Counted from the stretch's first letter, positions 8,311-17,135 are shown. The stretch is DNA of 64,000 bases from Flavobacterium daemonense (GCF_007341385.1 NZ_VJYD01000004.1:310001-374000); one strand, 5' to 3'. Numbers and translations: made by a program. Notes: generated from the letters alone by a model not told the origin.

Positions 8311-9111
8311 CTAATTTTTTAATCTTTCATGCAGTAATTTGAAGTAAGCAAAAGCCTTTAATAATCGGCTGCCGTGCCAAGAAAACATTTCGCCGTCGAC
8401 GAAAATAGTTTTTGCGTGATGCGTGAATCTTCCTATTTCAAAAGCATCTTCTTCTTTAAAAGGATAAGGTTCTGAGGAAAGAAAAACGATATCTGGATCG
8501 CCTTCTAAACGTAATTTCTTAAGTTCGATTTCAGGATAACGCCCTTTATCTTCGTAGATGTTTTTAAAATGATTCAGTTTTAAAAGTTCGTTTATATAAG
8601 TGTCATTTCCGGCCACCATATACGGATTCTTCCAAATAAAATAGGCCGCTTTTTTGACTTCAATATTCTCAATATACTTTTTGAAATCGCTCAAGGCGAA
8701 AGCCAATTTGTCGTTCCATTTTTGAGCTTCGGTTCGGCAATTGAAGATTTGGCCAAAATCGGAAATCATCTGAAAATTATCTTCAATAGAAACAATATTT
8801 GTAACCCAAACTGGACAAATTTCCTGTAGCTGGTTTACAATCTCCTCGGTATTTTCTTCTTTATTACAGATGATAATATCGGGTTGAAGTAGTTTTATTT
8901 TTTCAAAATGAATTTTCTTTGTCCCACCGACAATCTTTTTGGTAGATTTTAAATGATACGGATGAACGCAAAACTTTGTGATTCCGATGATTTTTTCTTC
9001 TAAACCCAAATCATAAAGCAATTCTGTCTGAGAAGGTACCAAAGAAATAATTCGTTTTGGAGCCGTTTCAAAAGAGTGAACAGTACCAAGTTGGTCTTTT
9101 ATTTGTTTCAT
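8311..9111 (-). CDS. Helical-backbone metal receptor / cobalamin-binding-type protein (BtuF-like), no signal peptide
   Basis: 266 residues with the TroA/BtuF-type pattern: RIISLVPSQTELLYDLGLEEKIIGIT at the N-terminal lobe, QPDIIICNKEENTEEIV, and a C-terminal lobe ending in FSWHGSRLLKAFAYF. This family normally delivers B12 or metal chelates to ABC importers. Here the protein starts directly with the fold, with no signal peptide or lipobox and no upstream in-frame start. No permease or ATPase gene is adjacent. It may act in the cytosol or have lost its transport role. It lies between two long palindromes. Confidence 0.75.
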   Translation of the reverse strand: MKQIKDQLGTVHSFETAPKRIISLVPSQTELLYDLGLEEKIIGITKFCVHPYHLKSTKKIVGGTKKIHFEKIKLLQPDIIICNKEENTEEIVNQLQEICPVWVTNIVSIEDNFQMISDFGQIFNCRTEAQKWNDKLAFALSDFKKYIENIEVKKAAYFIWKNPYMVAGNDTYINELLKLNHFKNIYEDKGRYPEIELKKLRLEGDPDIVFLSSEPYPFKEEDAFEIGRFTHHAKTIFVDGEMFSWHGSRLLKAFAYFKLLHERLKN

Positions 9112-9136
9112 GTTTCTGTTTTATTGGAATGTCAAA

Positions 9137-9330
9137 TTTAACGCAGAGTGCGCTAAGTTTTTTCGCAAAGTTCGCGAAGGCTTATAATTTTAAATAAAAG
9201 TTTTTTAAGTTCTCTAAGCTTAGACAAAGTAAAACTTACACTCTTCTTTGAGAACTTAAAAAACTTTTACAAGACTGTAAATAACTTCTTTGTGCACTTT
9301 GCGAAAAAACTTAGCGCACTCTGCGTTAAA
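9137..9330. repeat. Long palindrome with 35-bp perfect arms
   Basis: 9137-9171 and 9296-9330 are exact reverse complements. The arms contain TTAACGCAGAGTGCGCTAAG and TCGCAAAG, a variant of the 8082-8290 family. Confidence 0.88.
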
Positions 9331-9362
9331 AAATTATGTTCAAAACAAAGCAACTTGAAACT

Positions 9363-10190
9363 TTAAACCTGAAACTTTAAACGAATAATTTCTTCCATTT
9401 CCTGCTGTACTTTCAAAGCTTCTTCTCTAGCCTTTTCAGCAAAATCAGTTCCTTTTGAAGCGTATATAATAGCTCTTGCCGAGTTTACCAACAAACCAAT
9501 TTTATCGTTCATTCCGTATTTACACACTTCAGACAAGCTTCCGCCTTGCGCGCCAATTCCTGGAACTAATAAAAAACTGTCTGGAACAATTTTTCTGATA
9601 TCGGCAAAATATTCGGCTTTTGTTGCGCCTACAACGTACATTAAATTTTCACTGTTTTTCCATGTTTTAGAAGTTTCTAAAACCTGTTTGTACAATTCTG
9701 TTCCGTTTGTATTTAAAGTCTGAAAATCGAAAGCGCCTTCATTAGATGTTAAAGCCAACATTATTGTGTGCTTATTCTCAAAAGCCAAAAAAGGCTCAAC
9801 CGAATCTTTTCCCATATATGGCGCAACCGTAACGCTATCAAAATTCAAATCTTCAAAAAATGCTTTGGCATACATACTTGAAGTATTTCCGATATCACCA
9901 CGTTTTGCATCGGCAATTGTAAAAATTTCAGGATAATTCTCATTGATGTAATTGATCGTTTTTTGCAGCGACATCCAGCCTTTAATTCCGTAAGCTTCAA
10001 AAAAAGCGGTATTTGGTTTGTAACCAACCGTTAAATCGTGAGTCGCATCGATTATCGCTTTATTAAATTCGAAAATTGGGTCTTCAGTTTCTAATAAATG
10101 CGGTGGAAGTTTGCTTAAATCTGGATCTAAACCAACGCATAAAAATGTTTTTTTTTGAAGAATTTGTTCGTGAAGCTGTTGTGTTGTCAT
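9363..10190 (-). CDS. pyrF: Orotidine 5'-phosphate decarboxylase (type 2)
   Basis: 275 residues, the length of the longer type 2 enzymes. The catalytic motif is D94-A-K96-R-G-D99-I (ADAKRGDIG). Other family marks are [13 protein letters not shown] near residue 17 and the phosphate-binding VPGIGAQGG near the C-terminus. It converts OMP to UMP, the last step of de novo pyrimidine synthesis. It is transcribed alone, with a -7 box upstream at 10211. No other pyr gene is in the window. Confidence 0.95.
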   Translation of the reverse strand: MTTQQLHEQILQKKTFLCVGLDPDLSKLPPHLLETEDPIFEFNKAIIDATHDLTVGYKPNTAFFEAYGIKGWMSLQKTINYINENYPEIFTIADAKRGDIGNTSSMYAKAFFEDLNFDSVTVAPYMGKDSVEPFLAFENKHTIMLALTSNEGAFDFQTLNTNGTELYKQVLETSKTWKNSENLMYVVGATKAEYFADIRKIVPDSFLLVPGIGAQGGSLSEVCKYGMNDKIGLLVNSARAIIYASKGTDFAEKAREEALKVQQEMEEIIRLKFQV

Positions 10191-10210
10191 AGTGTGTTTT
10201 AATAGTGGCG

Positions 10211-10218
10211 CAAAATTA
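10211..10218 (-). promoter_or_regulatory. -7 box upstream of pyrF
   Basis: On the minus strand TAATTTTG fits TAnnTTTG exactly, about 20 bp before the ATG. Confidence 0.45.
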
Positions 10219-10261
10219 CGAATTATAATTGTGAATTGTAAATGGTGAATTGTGAATTGTT

Positions 10262-10304
10262 GTCAGGCTGAGCATCTCGAGACTTTGGGATCGCTCAGGG
10301 TGAC
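10262..10304. repeat. GTCAGGCTGAGC hairpin repeat
   Basis: GTCAGGCTGAGC (10262-10273) mirrors GCTCAGGGTGAC (10293-10304) with mismatches. It follows a run of GTGAATTGT words. Confidence 0.6.
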
Positions 10305-10423
10305 ATCGTAGCTATTTTAGTTTTTTTCTTTTTTCTTGTTTTGGCTTTCGACTTTCGATTAAAACATTGAATTCCTATAACAACTTCTTAAAATTGTGTA
10401 AGAAAAAACGAAGTTGTCTTTTC

Positions 10424-10431
10424 TAATTTTG
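10424..10431 (+). promoter_or_regulatory. -7 box upstream of dps
   Basis: TAATTTTG, exact TAnnTTTG, 26 bp before the ATG. No clear -33 element. Confidence 0.45.
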
Positions 10432-10456
10432 GAAAGAACCCAAAAATCAGACAGTT

Positions 10457-10930
10457 ATGACGCCACATATTGGAATATCGACGAAAAATTTAAAGAAAAG
10501 CACTAGCATATTAGCCACGATTTTATCAAATGAAATGACATTGTACGTGAAAACAAGAAAATTTCATTGGAACATTTCTGGAAACAGTTTTATGGAACTT
10601 CATAAATTGTTTGAGGAACAATACCGAGTTTTAGAAGCTCAAATTGATGAGGTTGCCGAAAGAATCAGCCAACTTGGTGAAAAAACCATTGGAACCATGA
10701 AGGAATTTATTGAGAATTCTACATTAAAAGAATCACCAAAAGAATACGCTTCGCAGAAACATATGCTGGAAGAACTTCTTGAAAATCACGAACAATTAGT
10801 AACCGAATTTCGAGATTATATTCCGGTTTTTGAAAACGAGGCAAATGACGCGGGTTCTGCCGACTTTGTTACGGGACTTTTGCAGGAGCACGAAAAAATG
10901 GCTTGGATTCTGCGCCGCTATCAAGTTTAA
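10457..10930 (+). CDS. dps: Dps-family DNA-protecting ferritin-like protein
   Basis: 157 residues, four-helix ferritin-like. The inter-subunit ferroxidase ligands are spaced as in Dps: His37 (in KFHWN), His49, Glu53, Asp64 and Glu68. Family role: oxidises Fe(II) with peroxide, stores iron in a 12-mer, and shields DNA in stationary phase or oxidative stress. The N-terminal tail is short, with few lysines, so DNA binding cannot be assumed. It opens a run of stress-type genes reaching to 17.1 kb. Confidence 0.92.
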   Translation: MTPHIGISTKNLKKSTSILATILSNEMTLYVKTRKFHWNISGNSFMELHKLFEEQYRVLEAQIDEVAERISQLGEKTIGTMKEFIENSTLKESPKEYASQKHMLEELLENHEQLVTEFRDYIPVFENEANDAGSADFVTGLLQEHEKMAWILRRYQV

Positions 10931-11031
10931 AAATGTGAATTATGCAACGATGCCAGAAATTGATGTAACACACTTTTCTAACTTAAATTGCAATTTTACA
11001 TTACAATAATAACAACAAAAATCTGACTATC

Positions 11032-11217
11032 ATGAATACTACCGAAATAAAAGGAAACTGGAATGAGTTAAAAGGAAAATTAAAACAAAAATACGCAGAT
11101 CTGACTGACGATGATTTGATGTATGCTGAAGGAAAAGAAGACGAAATGTATGGTAAACTTCAGCAAAAACTGGGAAAAACTAAAGAAGAATTTCATCAAA
11201 TCCTTGCAGATTTGTAA
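11032..11217 (+). CDS. CsbD-family stress protein
   Basis: 61 residues. Typical CsbD pattern: an N-terminal IKGNWNELKGKLKQKYADLTDDDL helix pair, then EGKEDEMYGKLQQKLGKTKEE. CsbD-like proteins are small general-stress proteins without a known biochemical activity. It has its own terminator at 11239 and sits 101 bp after dps. Confidence 0.9.
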   Translation: MNTTEIKGNWNELKGKLKQKYADLTDDDLMYAEGKEDEMYGKLQQKLGKTKEEFHQILADL

Positions 11218-11238
11218 AACCTTTGAACTCAATCAGGG

Positions 11239-11275
11239 AATACCGTCTAGTACAAGTATTAGACGGTATTTTTTT
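11239..11275 (+). terminator. Terminator of the csbD-like gene
   Basis: 11-bp perfect stem (11239-11249 with 11260-11270), inner pairing possible, then seven T. Confidence 0.88.
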
Positions 11276-11375
11276 GAAAATTTTATTTACTTTTCTTGCA
11301 ATTTCTGCATTTCTAACAACCGATAAACACAATAACCAAAAATAAATTAAGTATCTTTAACCAAATTTTTATAAA

Positions 11376-11927
11376 ATGAAACTATTTATAAAGTTCGACA
11401 TTAATACCATTTGTTCTCTTTATCTAAAACACAACCTTGACAAACAAAATATTAATTTTACGAGTTTGGGGTTTGGTGAGATCGAGATTGCTGACAACCT
11501 TGATGCTGATGCACTCGAAACTTTAAAAAATAATTTGAGTCCGTGCGGTTTTGAAATCGTAGAGAACCAAAAAAGTGTTTTAGTTCAAAAAATTAAAGAT
11601 GCAATAATTGAACTGGTTTTCATGGAGGACAGCAACAACTATAAAAGTTCTGTTTTTCTGGCTGAGAAGCTTAACCACAGTTATGGCTATTTATCTAACG
11701 TTTTTTCGGAAGTAACCTACTCTTCTATTGAAAATTTTATCATTTTACAAAAAATTGAAAGAGCAAAACAACTCATCATTATCAACGAAATGAGCTTGAC
11801 CGAAATTGCTTTTTTATTAAATTATTCAAGCGTTGCCCACTTGAGCACACAATTTAAGAATACGACCGGAATTACACCGTCGGCCTTTCAGCGAATAATT
11901 AAGAAACGAAGAGAAAATTTAAAATAA
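11376..11927 (+). CDS. AraC-type transcriptional regulator (short)
   Basis: 183 residues. The C-terminal part (about 85-180) is an AraC double helix-turn-helix: ILQKIERAKQLIIINEMSLTEIAFLLNYSSVAHLSTQFKN then TGITPSAFQ. The N-terminal 75 residues are a small alpha/beta unit unlike the usual cupin sensor, and I do not recognise it. It is 21 bp upstream of the response regulator, which is 14 bp upstream of the kinase, so the three form one operon. It probably controls this stress locus. Confidence 0.82.
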   Translation: MKLFIKFDINTICSLYLKHNLDKQNINFTSLGFGEIEIADNLDADALETLKNNLSPCGFEIVENQKSVLVQKIKDAIIELVFMEDSNNYKSSVFLAEKLNHSYGYLSNVFSEVTYSSIENFIILQKIERAKQLIIINEMSLTEIAFLLNYSSVAHLSTQFKNTTGITPSAFQRIIKKRRENLK

Positions 11928-11948
11928 AAACCTAAATACCACACTAAA

Positions 11949-12398
11949 ATGCAAAAAAACGCATTATATATTTTACTGGCTGATGATGATGAAGACGATC
12001 GCCTTTTTTTTAAGGACGCATTTGAAGAAATAAAAATTCAGACAAATGTCGATTTTGTTCACGACGGAATGCAGTTGATGGATCATTTAAACAATCTTGA
12101 CAACAAACTTCCGGATATTTTGTTTCTGGATTTGAACATGCCAAAGAAAACCGGTAAAGAATGTTTGATCGAAATCAAAAAAACAGAGCGCCTCAAAAAC
12201 ATTATTATTGCCATCTATTCAACTTCATCATCTGAAGAAGATATTGAAGACACATTTATTCAAGGTGCCAATATTTACATCAAAAAGCCGAGCGATTTTA
12301 ACACGCTCAAAAAAATAATTAATGAAGTCGTGACCGTAAACTGGCACTATCATACCTCTGGGTTAAACCGTGATAATTTCCTGCTGCGACTAAAATAG
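11949..12398 (+). CDS. Single-domain response regulator (Rcp1/CheY-like)
   Basis: 149 residues, receiver domain only. Acidic cluster ADDDEDD at 11-17, phospho-acceptor Asp61 in FLDLNMPKKTG, and conserved Lys near 113 in YIKKPSD. No output domain follows, so the signal must pass to another protein. It lies directly before the histidine kinase gene, which is the likely partner. Confidence 0.92.
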   Translation: MQKNALYILLADDDEDDRLFFKDAFEEIKIQTNVDFVHDGMQLMDHLNNLDNKLPDILFLDLNMPKKTGKECLIEIKKTERLKNIIIAIYSTSSSEEDIEDTFIQGANIYIKKPSDFNTLKKIINEVVTVNWHYHTSGLNRDNFLLRLK

Positions 12399-12412
12399 TA
12401 TAAGCCTGTCAC

Positions 12413-14197
12413 ATGAAATGGATACCAAATTTTAATTCTTCAAACTCTTTGAGAGTTATTTTTGTAATCGCAGTTTTCATTCTGTTATTTCTTTCATCCA
12501 TTGCTTACAAACACAATCAAGACTTGAATGAGTCGAGTAAGCTTGTGATGCATACTTATGAAATCAACATTCAGCTAGAACGTTTAATGTCGGCGATTAA
12601 AGATGCTGAAACAGGCCAGCGCGGGTATATCATTACTCGCAATGGCCGTTTTTTAGCGCCCTATCTTTACTCGCGCGACAAAGTAAATGCTTCTTTTATT
12701 ACCTTAAAAAAACTGACTGCCGATAATCCGATACAGCAGCAGAATCTCGAAAATTTATTCAAACTGATCATTCAGCGATTTGTCTCTTTTGAAAATTGCC
12801 TGAAATACAGCGATCCCAAAACGTACGATAAACGAAAACTCGACAATCATATGTTTGGCGGCCGAATTTTAATGGAAAATATTCGGTTTCAGGTTGACAA
12901 AATGAATGATATTGAGAAAAAATATCTTGAAAACAGACAAAAAATCTACGATCAAGAAATTTCATTAAGTCCGCTTTTTTCTGTTTCGCTTTTTTTAACT
13001 GCACTAACTTTTATTTTATTGGCTTATAGACAAATCAGCCGCGATTTTGAGCGTTTGAAAGTATTCAATAAAAGACTTTTGATTTCAAGCGGTTTGATGG
13101 CCGAATCTGAAATCATTGGAAAATTCAGCACTTGGCAATGGGATTTGGATGCTAATAAAATTGATTATTCAGACAATCAATACCGAATTTTAGGAGTTGC
13201 GCCCAACTCTTTTGTTCCAGAAAAAGAAACTTTTCTTGATTTTGTACATCCAGATGACAAAGAAGCTGTTGCGGTATCAATGCAGGGAATTATCGAGAAA
13301 AAAAATCTCCCATTTATTTATTACAAAATCATTCGTCGGGATCACGAAATCAGACATTTTAAATCGACTGGAAAATTATTGACCGATCAACAAGGAAGCA
13401 AAATCTTGCTCGGAATCAATTTTGATATCACAGATGAGCATCTTTTAAATATTGAACTTCAAGAACGAAACAGAGAATTGGAAAAAAGCAATAAAGAATT
13501 GGCTTCTTTCAATCACGTTGCGAGTCATGATTTGCAGGAACCGCTCCGCAAAATACAAACCTTTATTTCAAGAGTTTCTGATGCTGATAAAGCTGTCATG
13601 TCTGAAAGCGCACGTGAATATCTTTCTAAAATTGAAAGTTCGGCAAAAAGAATGCGTGTTTTAATTGACGATCTTCTTTTGTTTTCAAGAACCAATACAA
13701 CCAAAAAAGAGTTCATCAAATCGAATTTAAATGAATTGCTTGAAAACGCCGAATCTGATTTAACCGAAATAATTCATGAAAAAAAAGCAGTTATTACAGC
13801 TTCAAAATTGCCAAAATTAGATGTTATTCCGTATCAAATAGAACAGCTTTTCATCAACTTGATTGGAAACTCATTAAAATACAGCCAACCTGACCGAATT
13901 CCGGAAATTATCATTGAAAGCGAAAAAGTACTTTCGGCGAGTTATCCCGATTTATTGGAGCAAAGCATAAAGAAATACCATAAAATCACTTTTTCAGACA
14001 ACGGAATGGGATTTGATCCGCAGTTTAAAGAAACCATTTTTGTTCTTTTTCAGCGTCTGCATTCTAAAACCGATTATCCGGGAACCGGAATTGGTTTAGC
14101 GATCTGCAAAAAAATTGTCGAAAATCATAAAGGTTATATTTTAGCCGACAGCGTTCCAGGAAAAGGTTCTCTGTTTACAGTTTTTCTTCCGGATTAA
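12413..14197 (+). CDS. CHASE3-PAS sensor histidine kinase
   Basis: 594 residues. TM1 (about 12-30), an extracellular CHASE3-type helical domain with KDAETGQRGYIITRNGRFL, TM2 (about 185-205), a PAS domain (about 235-345), a short coiled coil, then HisKA with phospho-acceptor His372 (in FNHVASHDLQEPLRKI) and a HATPase domain with NLIGNSLKYS, DNGMGFDP and GTGIGLAI boxes. It belongs to the phytochrome/CHASE3-type kinases that pair with single-domain regulators like the upstream gene. Ligand unknown. It ends at a terminator at 14217. Confidence 0.93.
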   Translation: MKWIPNFNSSNSLRVIFVIAVFILLFLSSIAYKHNQDLNESSKLVMHTYEINIQLERLMSAIKDAETGQRGYIITRNGRFLAPYLYSRDKVNASFITLKKLTADNPIQQQNLENLFKLIIQRFVSFENCLKYSDPKTYDKRKLDNHMFGGRILMENIRFQVDKMNDIEKKYLENRQKIYDQEISLSPLFSVSLFLTALTFILLAYRQISRDFERLKVFNKRLLISSGLMAESEIIGKFSTWQWDLDANKIDYSDNQYRILGVAPNSFVPEKETFLDFVHPDDKEAVAVSMQGIIEKKNLPFIYYKIIRRDHEIRHFKSTGKLLTDQQGSKILLGINFDITDEHLLNIELQERNRELEKSNKELASFNHVASHDLQEPLRKIQTFISRVSDADKAVMSESAREYLSKIESSAKRMRVLIDDLLLFSRTNTTKKEFIKSNLNELLENAESDLTEIIHEKKAVITASKLPKLDVIPYQIEQLFINLIGNSLKYSQPDRIPEIIIESEKVLSASYPDLLEQSIKKYHKITFSDNGMGFDPQFKETIFVLFQRLHSKTDYPGTGIGLAICKKIVENHKGYILADSVPGKGSLFTVFLPD

Positions 14198-14216
14198 AAA
14201 ATCTGCAAAATCTTAC

Positions 14217-14268
14217 AAAGAGCGTTTACCGCAAATAATCATTTATTTGCAGTAAACGCTCTTTTTTT
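14217..14268 (+). terminator. Terminator of the AraC-regulator-kinase operon
   Basis: 13-bp perfect outer stem (14217-14229 with 14252-14264) with further inner pairing of GCAAATAA and TTATTTGC, then a T run. Confidence 0.88.
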
Positions 14269-14399
14269 TATTCTAAAAAACGCCTTAAAGCCTTTATATA
14301 AACCGATTATGGGAATTATATAACGTTTCTTTTTTATGCTGTAAAGCAAAACAAGTCATTCCTTAGCAACTTTGTAATGTAATACTTTATGAAGTAAAA

Positions 14400-14981
14400 A
14401 TGAAAGCAATGCCCCTTATAAAAGCTGCTATTTTAAAAGTCTTTTTTTTATTGATTGTAACTTCTTTTTCAGCATGCGGAAAAAAAGAACATCAAAAACC
14501 AAATTCTTTTAGAGAGGAAGTTTTTAGCCAAAACAATAAACAGCAAATTGATAAAGAGCAAGTCGAAACTTCTTTTTTTATCGCTGCGGCAAATGTGAGT
14601 AATGCGCTTATTTCAAAAAGTCAATTTGCACAAAAACGTTCCGAAATTCCGATACAGGAATTGAGCAAAAAAATTGAAGAAAATCAAAATCAATTGCTGC
14701 AGAGAATATCAGAAATGGCAAATAAAAAGCTGATTATAATTACTGATATCAATGTAACTCATAAAAGAGATTTATATGAATTGATTGATACTGATGAAAA
14801 CTCGTTCAGTAGAACGTATCTGAATTCCATTTCAGAGTCGTTATCAGAACAGATTAATTTGTTTGAAAAAATTTCATCAGAAACAAATGATGAAAAGATT
14901 TTGAAACTCGTTCTTCAATATTTGCCAGACCAGTATCAGCTTTTAAGGGAAACACAAAGATTAAAAACAGAATTTATTTAA
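14400..14981 (+). CDS. DUF4142-like lipoprotein
   Basis: 193 residues. Lipoprotein signal with lipobox SFSAC. The mature part is helical and follows the DUF4142 outline (SFFIAAANVSNALISKSQFAQ, then long amphipathic helices), a family of ferritin-like envelope proteins found near stress genes. The match is by pattern only and is not strong. It sits 36 bp before the outer-membrane barrel gene, so co-transcription is likely. Confidence 0.65.
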   Translation: MKAMPLIKAAILKVFFLLIVTSFSACGKKEHQKPNSFREEVFSQNNKQQIDKEQVETSFFIAAANVSNALISKSQFAQKRSEIPIQELSKKIEENQNQLLQRISEMANKKLIIITDINVTHKRDLYELIDTDENSFSRTYLNSISESLSEQINLFEKISSETNDEKILKLVLQYLPDQYQLLRETQRLKTEFI

Positions 14982-15017
14982 ACGCCTTAAGATCTATTAT
15001 TAACTAAATTTTTTACT

Positions 15018-15662
15018 ATGAAAATGCACTCAAATTTTTTATGCGCCTTAGCCCTATTTTTCTCAGCTTCATTTGGAATGCTACAAGCTCAAAATAACGA
15101 AAATGTTACTACCGAGTTTGGTGTAAAAGGAGGATTTAACATGTCGAATTTATATAACAATAATGCTGACGACGAAAATATCATATACGGATTTAATGCC
15201 GGTGTTTATGCAACATTGCCAATTTCAGATTTTATTGCAATCCAGCCCGAAATTTTGTTTACAACAAAAGGTGCTGAACTTGAATATAATAATGCCTTTG
15301 TTAGCGGAACCGGAAAATTTAAATTGAATTACATCGAAGTTCCTTTGTTAGTGAGAGTTAATGTTACCAAAAATTTCAACATTCATGCCGGTGGATACGC
15401 ATCGTATCTGGTAAGTTCAAAAGTTTCTGGTGACGGTGATTTCAACTTTGACCAAAATATCAACGAAGATGATCTAAACAGATTTGATGCTGGTTTATCA
15501 GCCGGTGTTGGAGTCGATTTTAGTCCGATAAGTATTGGTTTACGATACAACTATGGATTAACAACGATAGGAAAAGAAAGAACAATTGCAGGAACAACAT
15601 ACACGGTTCCAGATGCTAAAAACAGCAATTTATCATTATACCTTTCGTACAAACTGAATTAG
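15018..15662 (+). CDS. Outer-membrane beta-barrel protein (PorT-like family)
   Basis: 214 residues with signal peptide (ends AQA-like at MLQAQ). Alternating strands begin at GVKGGFNMSNLY, continue through the FIAIQPEILFTTKGAEL and YIEVPLLVRVNVTKNFNIHAGGYASYL repeats, and end in LSLYLSYKLN, as for an outer-membrane barrel. Such barrels in Bacteroidota are mostly of unknown function. Placed in the middle of the stress locus. Confidence 0.82.
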   Translation: MKMHSNFLCALALFFSASFGMLQAQNNENVTTEFGVKGGFNMSNLYNNNADDENIIYGFNAGVYATLPISDFIAIQPEILFTTKGAELEYNNAFVSGTGKFKLNYIEVPLLVRVNVTKNFNIHAGGYASYLVSSKVSGDGDFNFDQNINEDDLNRFDAGLSAGVGVDFSPISIGLRYNYGLTTIGKERTIAGTTYTVPDAKNSNLSLYLSYKLN

Positions 15663-15699
15663 TAAAACGAATTAATTAACCCTCTAAAAAATAAAAACC

Positions 15700-15852
15700 A
15701 TGTCAAATTTATTATATACAATCGCAGTAATATTAGTTATTCTGTGGGCTCTTGGGTTCTTTGTTTACAGCTTCGGAAGCGTTATTCACATTTTATTAGT
15801 GATCGCCATAATTGCTGTATTGCTAAGACTTATTAAAGGAAGAGAAGTTTAA
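15700..15852 (+). CDS. Small membrane protein, lmo0937 family (DUF5670-like)
   Basis: 50 residues: MSNLLYTIAVILVILWALG, then a second hydrophobic stretch with VIHILLVIAIIAVLLRLI and a basic end. Two membrane helices separated by a Ser/Gly turn, the pattern of the lmo0937 family. These tiny proteins are common next to YtxH and CsbD genes. Start ATG at 15700, 37 bp after the barrel gene. Confidence 0.8.
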   Translation: MSNLLYTIAVILVILWALGFFVYSFGSVIHILLVIAIIAVLLRLIKGREV

Positions 15853-15901
15853 AAACAAATTATATTAACAATTACATATTAATCATTAAAAATCAAATAT
15901 T

Positions 15902-16186
15902 ATGAAAGCAAGTAACACCATTTTAGGAATTGTTGGAGCCGCAGCTGCGGGAGCATTATTAGGAGTTTTATTCGCACCAGACAAAGGTTCTGAAACTCGC
16001 AAAAAAATCAAAGATAAATCGAAAGATTACGGAGATAACTTAAAAACAAAATTTGATGGAATTGTTGACACAATCAAATCAAACGGAAAAGAATTGGTAG
16101 ATGAAGGAAAATCAAAATTCAATCAAGTGAAAGATGATTACAATTCATTAAAAGACGAGGCAAAAACTGTAAAATCAAACTACTAG
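15902..16186 (+). CDS. YtxH-domain protein
   Basis: 94 residues. A membrane segment near the N-terminus (ILGIVGAAAAGALLGVLFAPDKG) is followed by a lysine-rich amphipathic helix region, the YtxH layout. The relatives are general-stress membrane proteins of unknown mechanism. 49 bp after the lmo0937-type gene. Confidence 0.88.
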   Translation: MKASNTILGIVGAAAAGALLGVLFAPDKGSETRKKIKDKSKDYGDNLKTKFDGIVDTIKSNGKELVDEGKSKFNQVKDDYNSLKDEAKTVKSNY

Positions 16187-16231
16187 TCGCTAGTACACAG
16201 TGAGATTTTTAAACCATAAATACCTTATATC

Positions 16232-16591
16232 ATGGAACCAAATGCAACAACAAACGAGGATTTAAATCTTTATGAAAAAGCGGAAAATTATGCTAAAACG
16301 AGTTTAGAATTACTCAAACTCAAAACAGTGTGTTCAGTCGCCGATGTGGTATCAACCTTAACATCAAAGATTGCAGTTGGCGTTGTTGTTGCATTTTTTA
16401 CCCTGTTCCTTAATATCGGGATCAGTTTATGGCTCGGAAAAGAACTTGGAGAGTATTACTACGGTTTTTTTATCATGGCGCTTTTTTACTTAATTGTCGC
16501 CATTGTGATTCATAAAACGCATCACAGCTTGATAAAAACACCTATTGGAAATACCATCATCTCCAGTATTTTAAAAGAAGATAAAAACTGA
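16232..16591 (+). CDS. Phage-holin-family (holin superfamily III-like) membrane protein
   Basis: 119 residues. An N-terminal amphipathic helix (LYEKAENYAKTSLELLKLKTV) is followed by two membrane helices at about 45-70 and 78-97. This matches the cytoplasm-facing helix plus hairpin of the holin-X-like proteins found in stress clusters. There are no phage genes around, so a lytic role is unlikely. Confidence 0.75.
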   Translation: MEPNATTNEDLNLYEKAENYAKTSLELLKLKTVCSVADVVSTLTSKIAVGVVVAFFTLFLNIGISLWLGKELGEYYYGFFIMALFYLIVAIVIHKTHHSLIKTPIGNTIISSILKEDKN

Positions 16592-16625
16592 TTTAAACGA
16601 ATTAATAACTAAAAAAGACTACACA

Positions 16626-17003
16626 ATGGAGCCTATTTCAAATATTGGTGAATTAAATCAGCGAATAAAGCTTTTAGAAAATCGTCAGGACGCCGAGTGG
16701 TGTTCTATAAAAGATGAAATTGACGATATAAAAGAGAATTTAAAACCTATAAACCTGATTCGCAATACCGTTGAAGAAATCAACGAAACGATTGGTTTTA
16801 AGAGCCATATGGCGCAGTCTGCCATCAGTATCGGAATTGGATATTTGGCAAAAAGATTCATCGTCGGGAAAGGCGATTCAATGTTTAAAGGGATTTTAGG
16901 CTCAATCGTTCAGCTGGTTGTTACCAATCTGGTTTCGAAACCAAAGCACGAATCATCAGATGCATCTTCAGAAGAAGAAACATCACAATACGAACCATCT
17001 TAA
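16626..17003 (+). CDS. Hypothetical protein of the stress locus
   Basis: 125 residues. N-terminal coiled-coil-like half (LNQRIKLLENRQDAEWCSIKDEIDDIK), a Gly-containing hydrophobic region (SAISIGIGYLAKRFIVG), a second apolar stretch, and an acidic Ser/Glu tail. Probably membrane-associated. Same spacing and strand as the genes before it, so it belongs to the operon. No known function. Confidence 0.72.
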   Translation: MEPISNIGELNQRIKLLENRQDAEWCSIKDEIDDIKENLKPINLIRNTVEEINETIGFKSHMAQSAISIGIGYLAKRFIVGKGDSMFKGILGSIVQLVVTNLVSKPKHESSDASSEEETSQYEPS

Positions 17004-17036
17004 AGAGTAATCTGTTTAACTTAAATTTTATATATC

Positions 17037-17135
17037 ATGGAAAAGTTAAGCCATATCGTAATAAAAAACGGAGTTTACATGTACTCTAATCTATATAAAT
17101 GTTTTGAATACACAAGAGTATTTCTAGGTATCTAA
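17037..17135 (+). CDS. Possible 32-residue small protein at the end of the stress locus
   Basis: ATG at 17037, stop at 17133-17135. The product begins MEKLSHIVIKNGVYMYSN and ends CFEYTRVFLGI. Its gap of 33 bp after the preceding gene and the sequence around its ATG look like those of the genes upstream, and a terminator follows at 17265. Without homologues this is only a candidate. Confidence 0.4.
   Translation: MEKLSHIVIKNGVYMYSNLYKCFEYTRVFLGI

Noticed and set aside
16232-16591. Holin-like gene as a sign of a prophage
   Set aside because: No lysin, terminase or structural phage genes nearby; neighbours are stress proteins.
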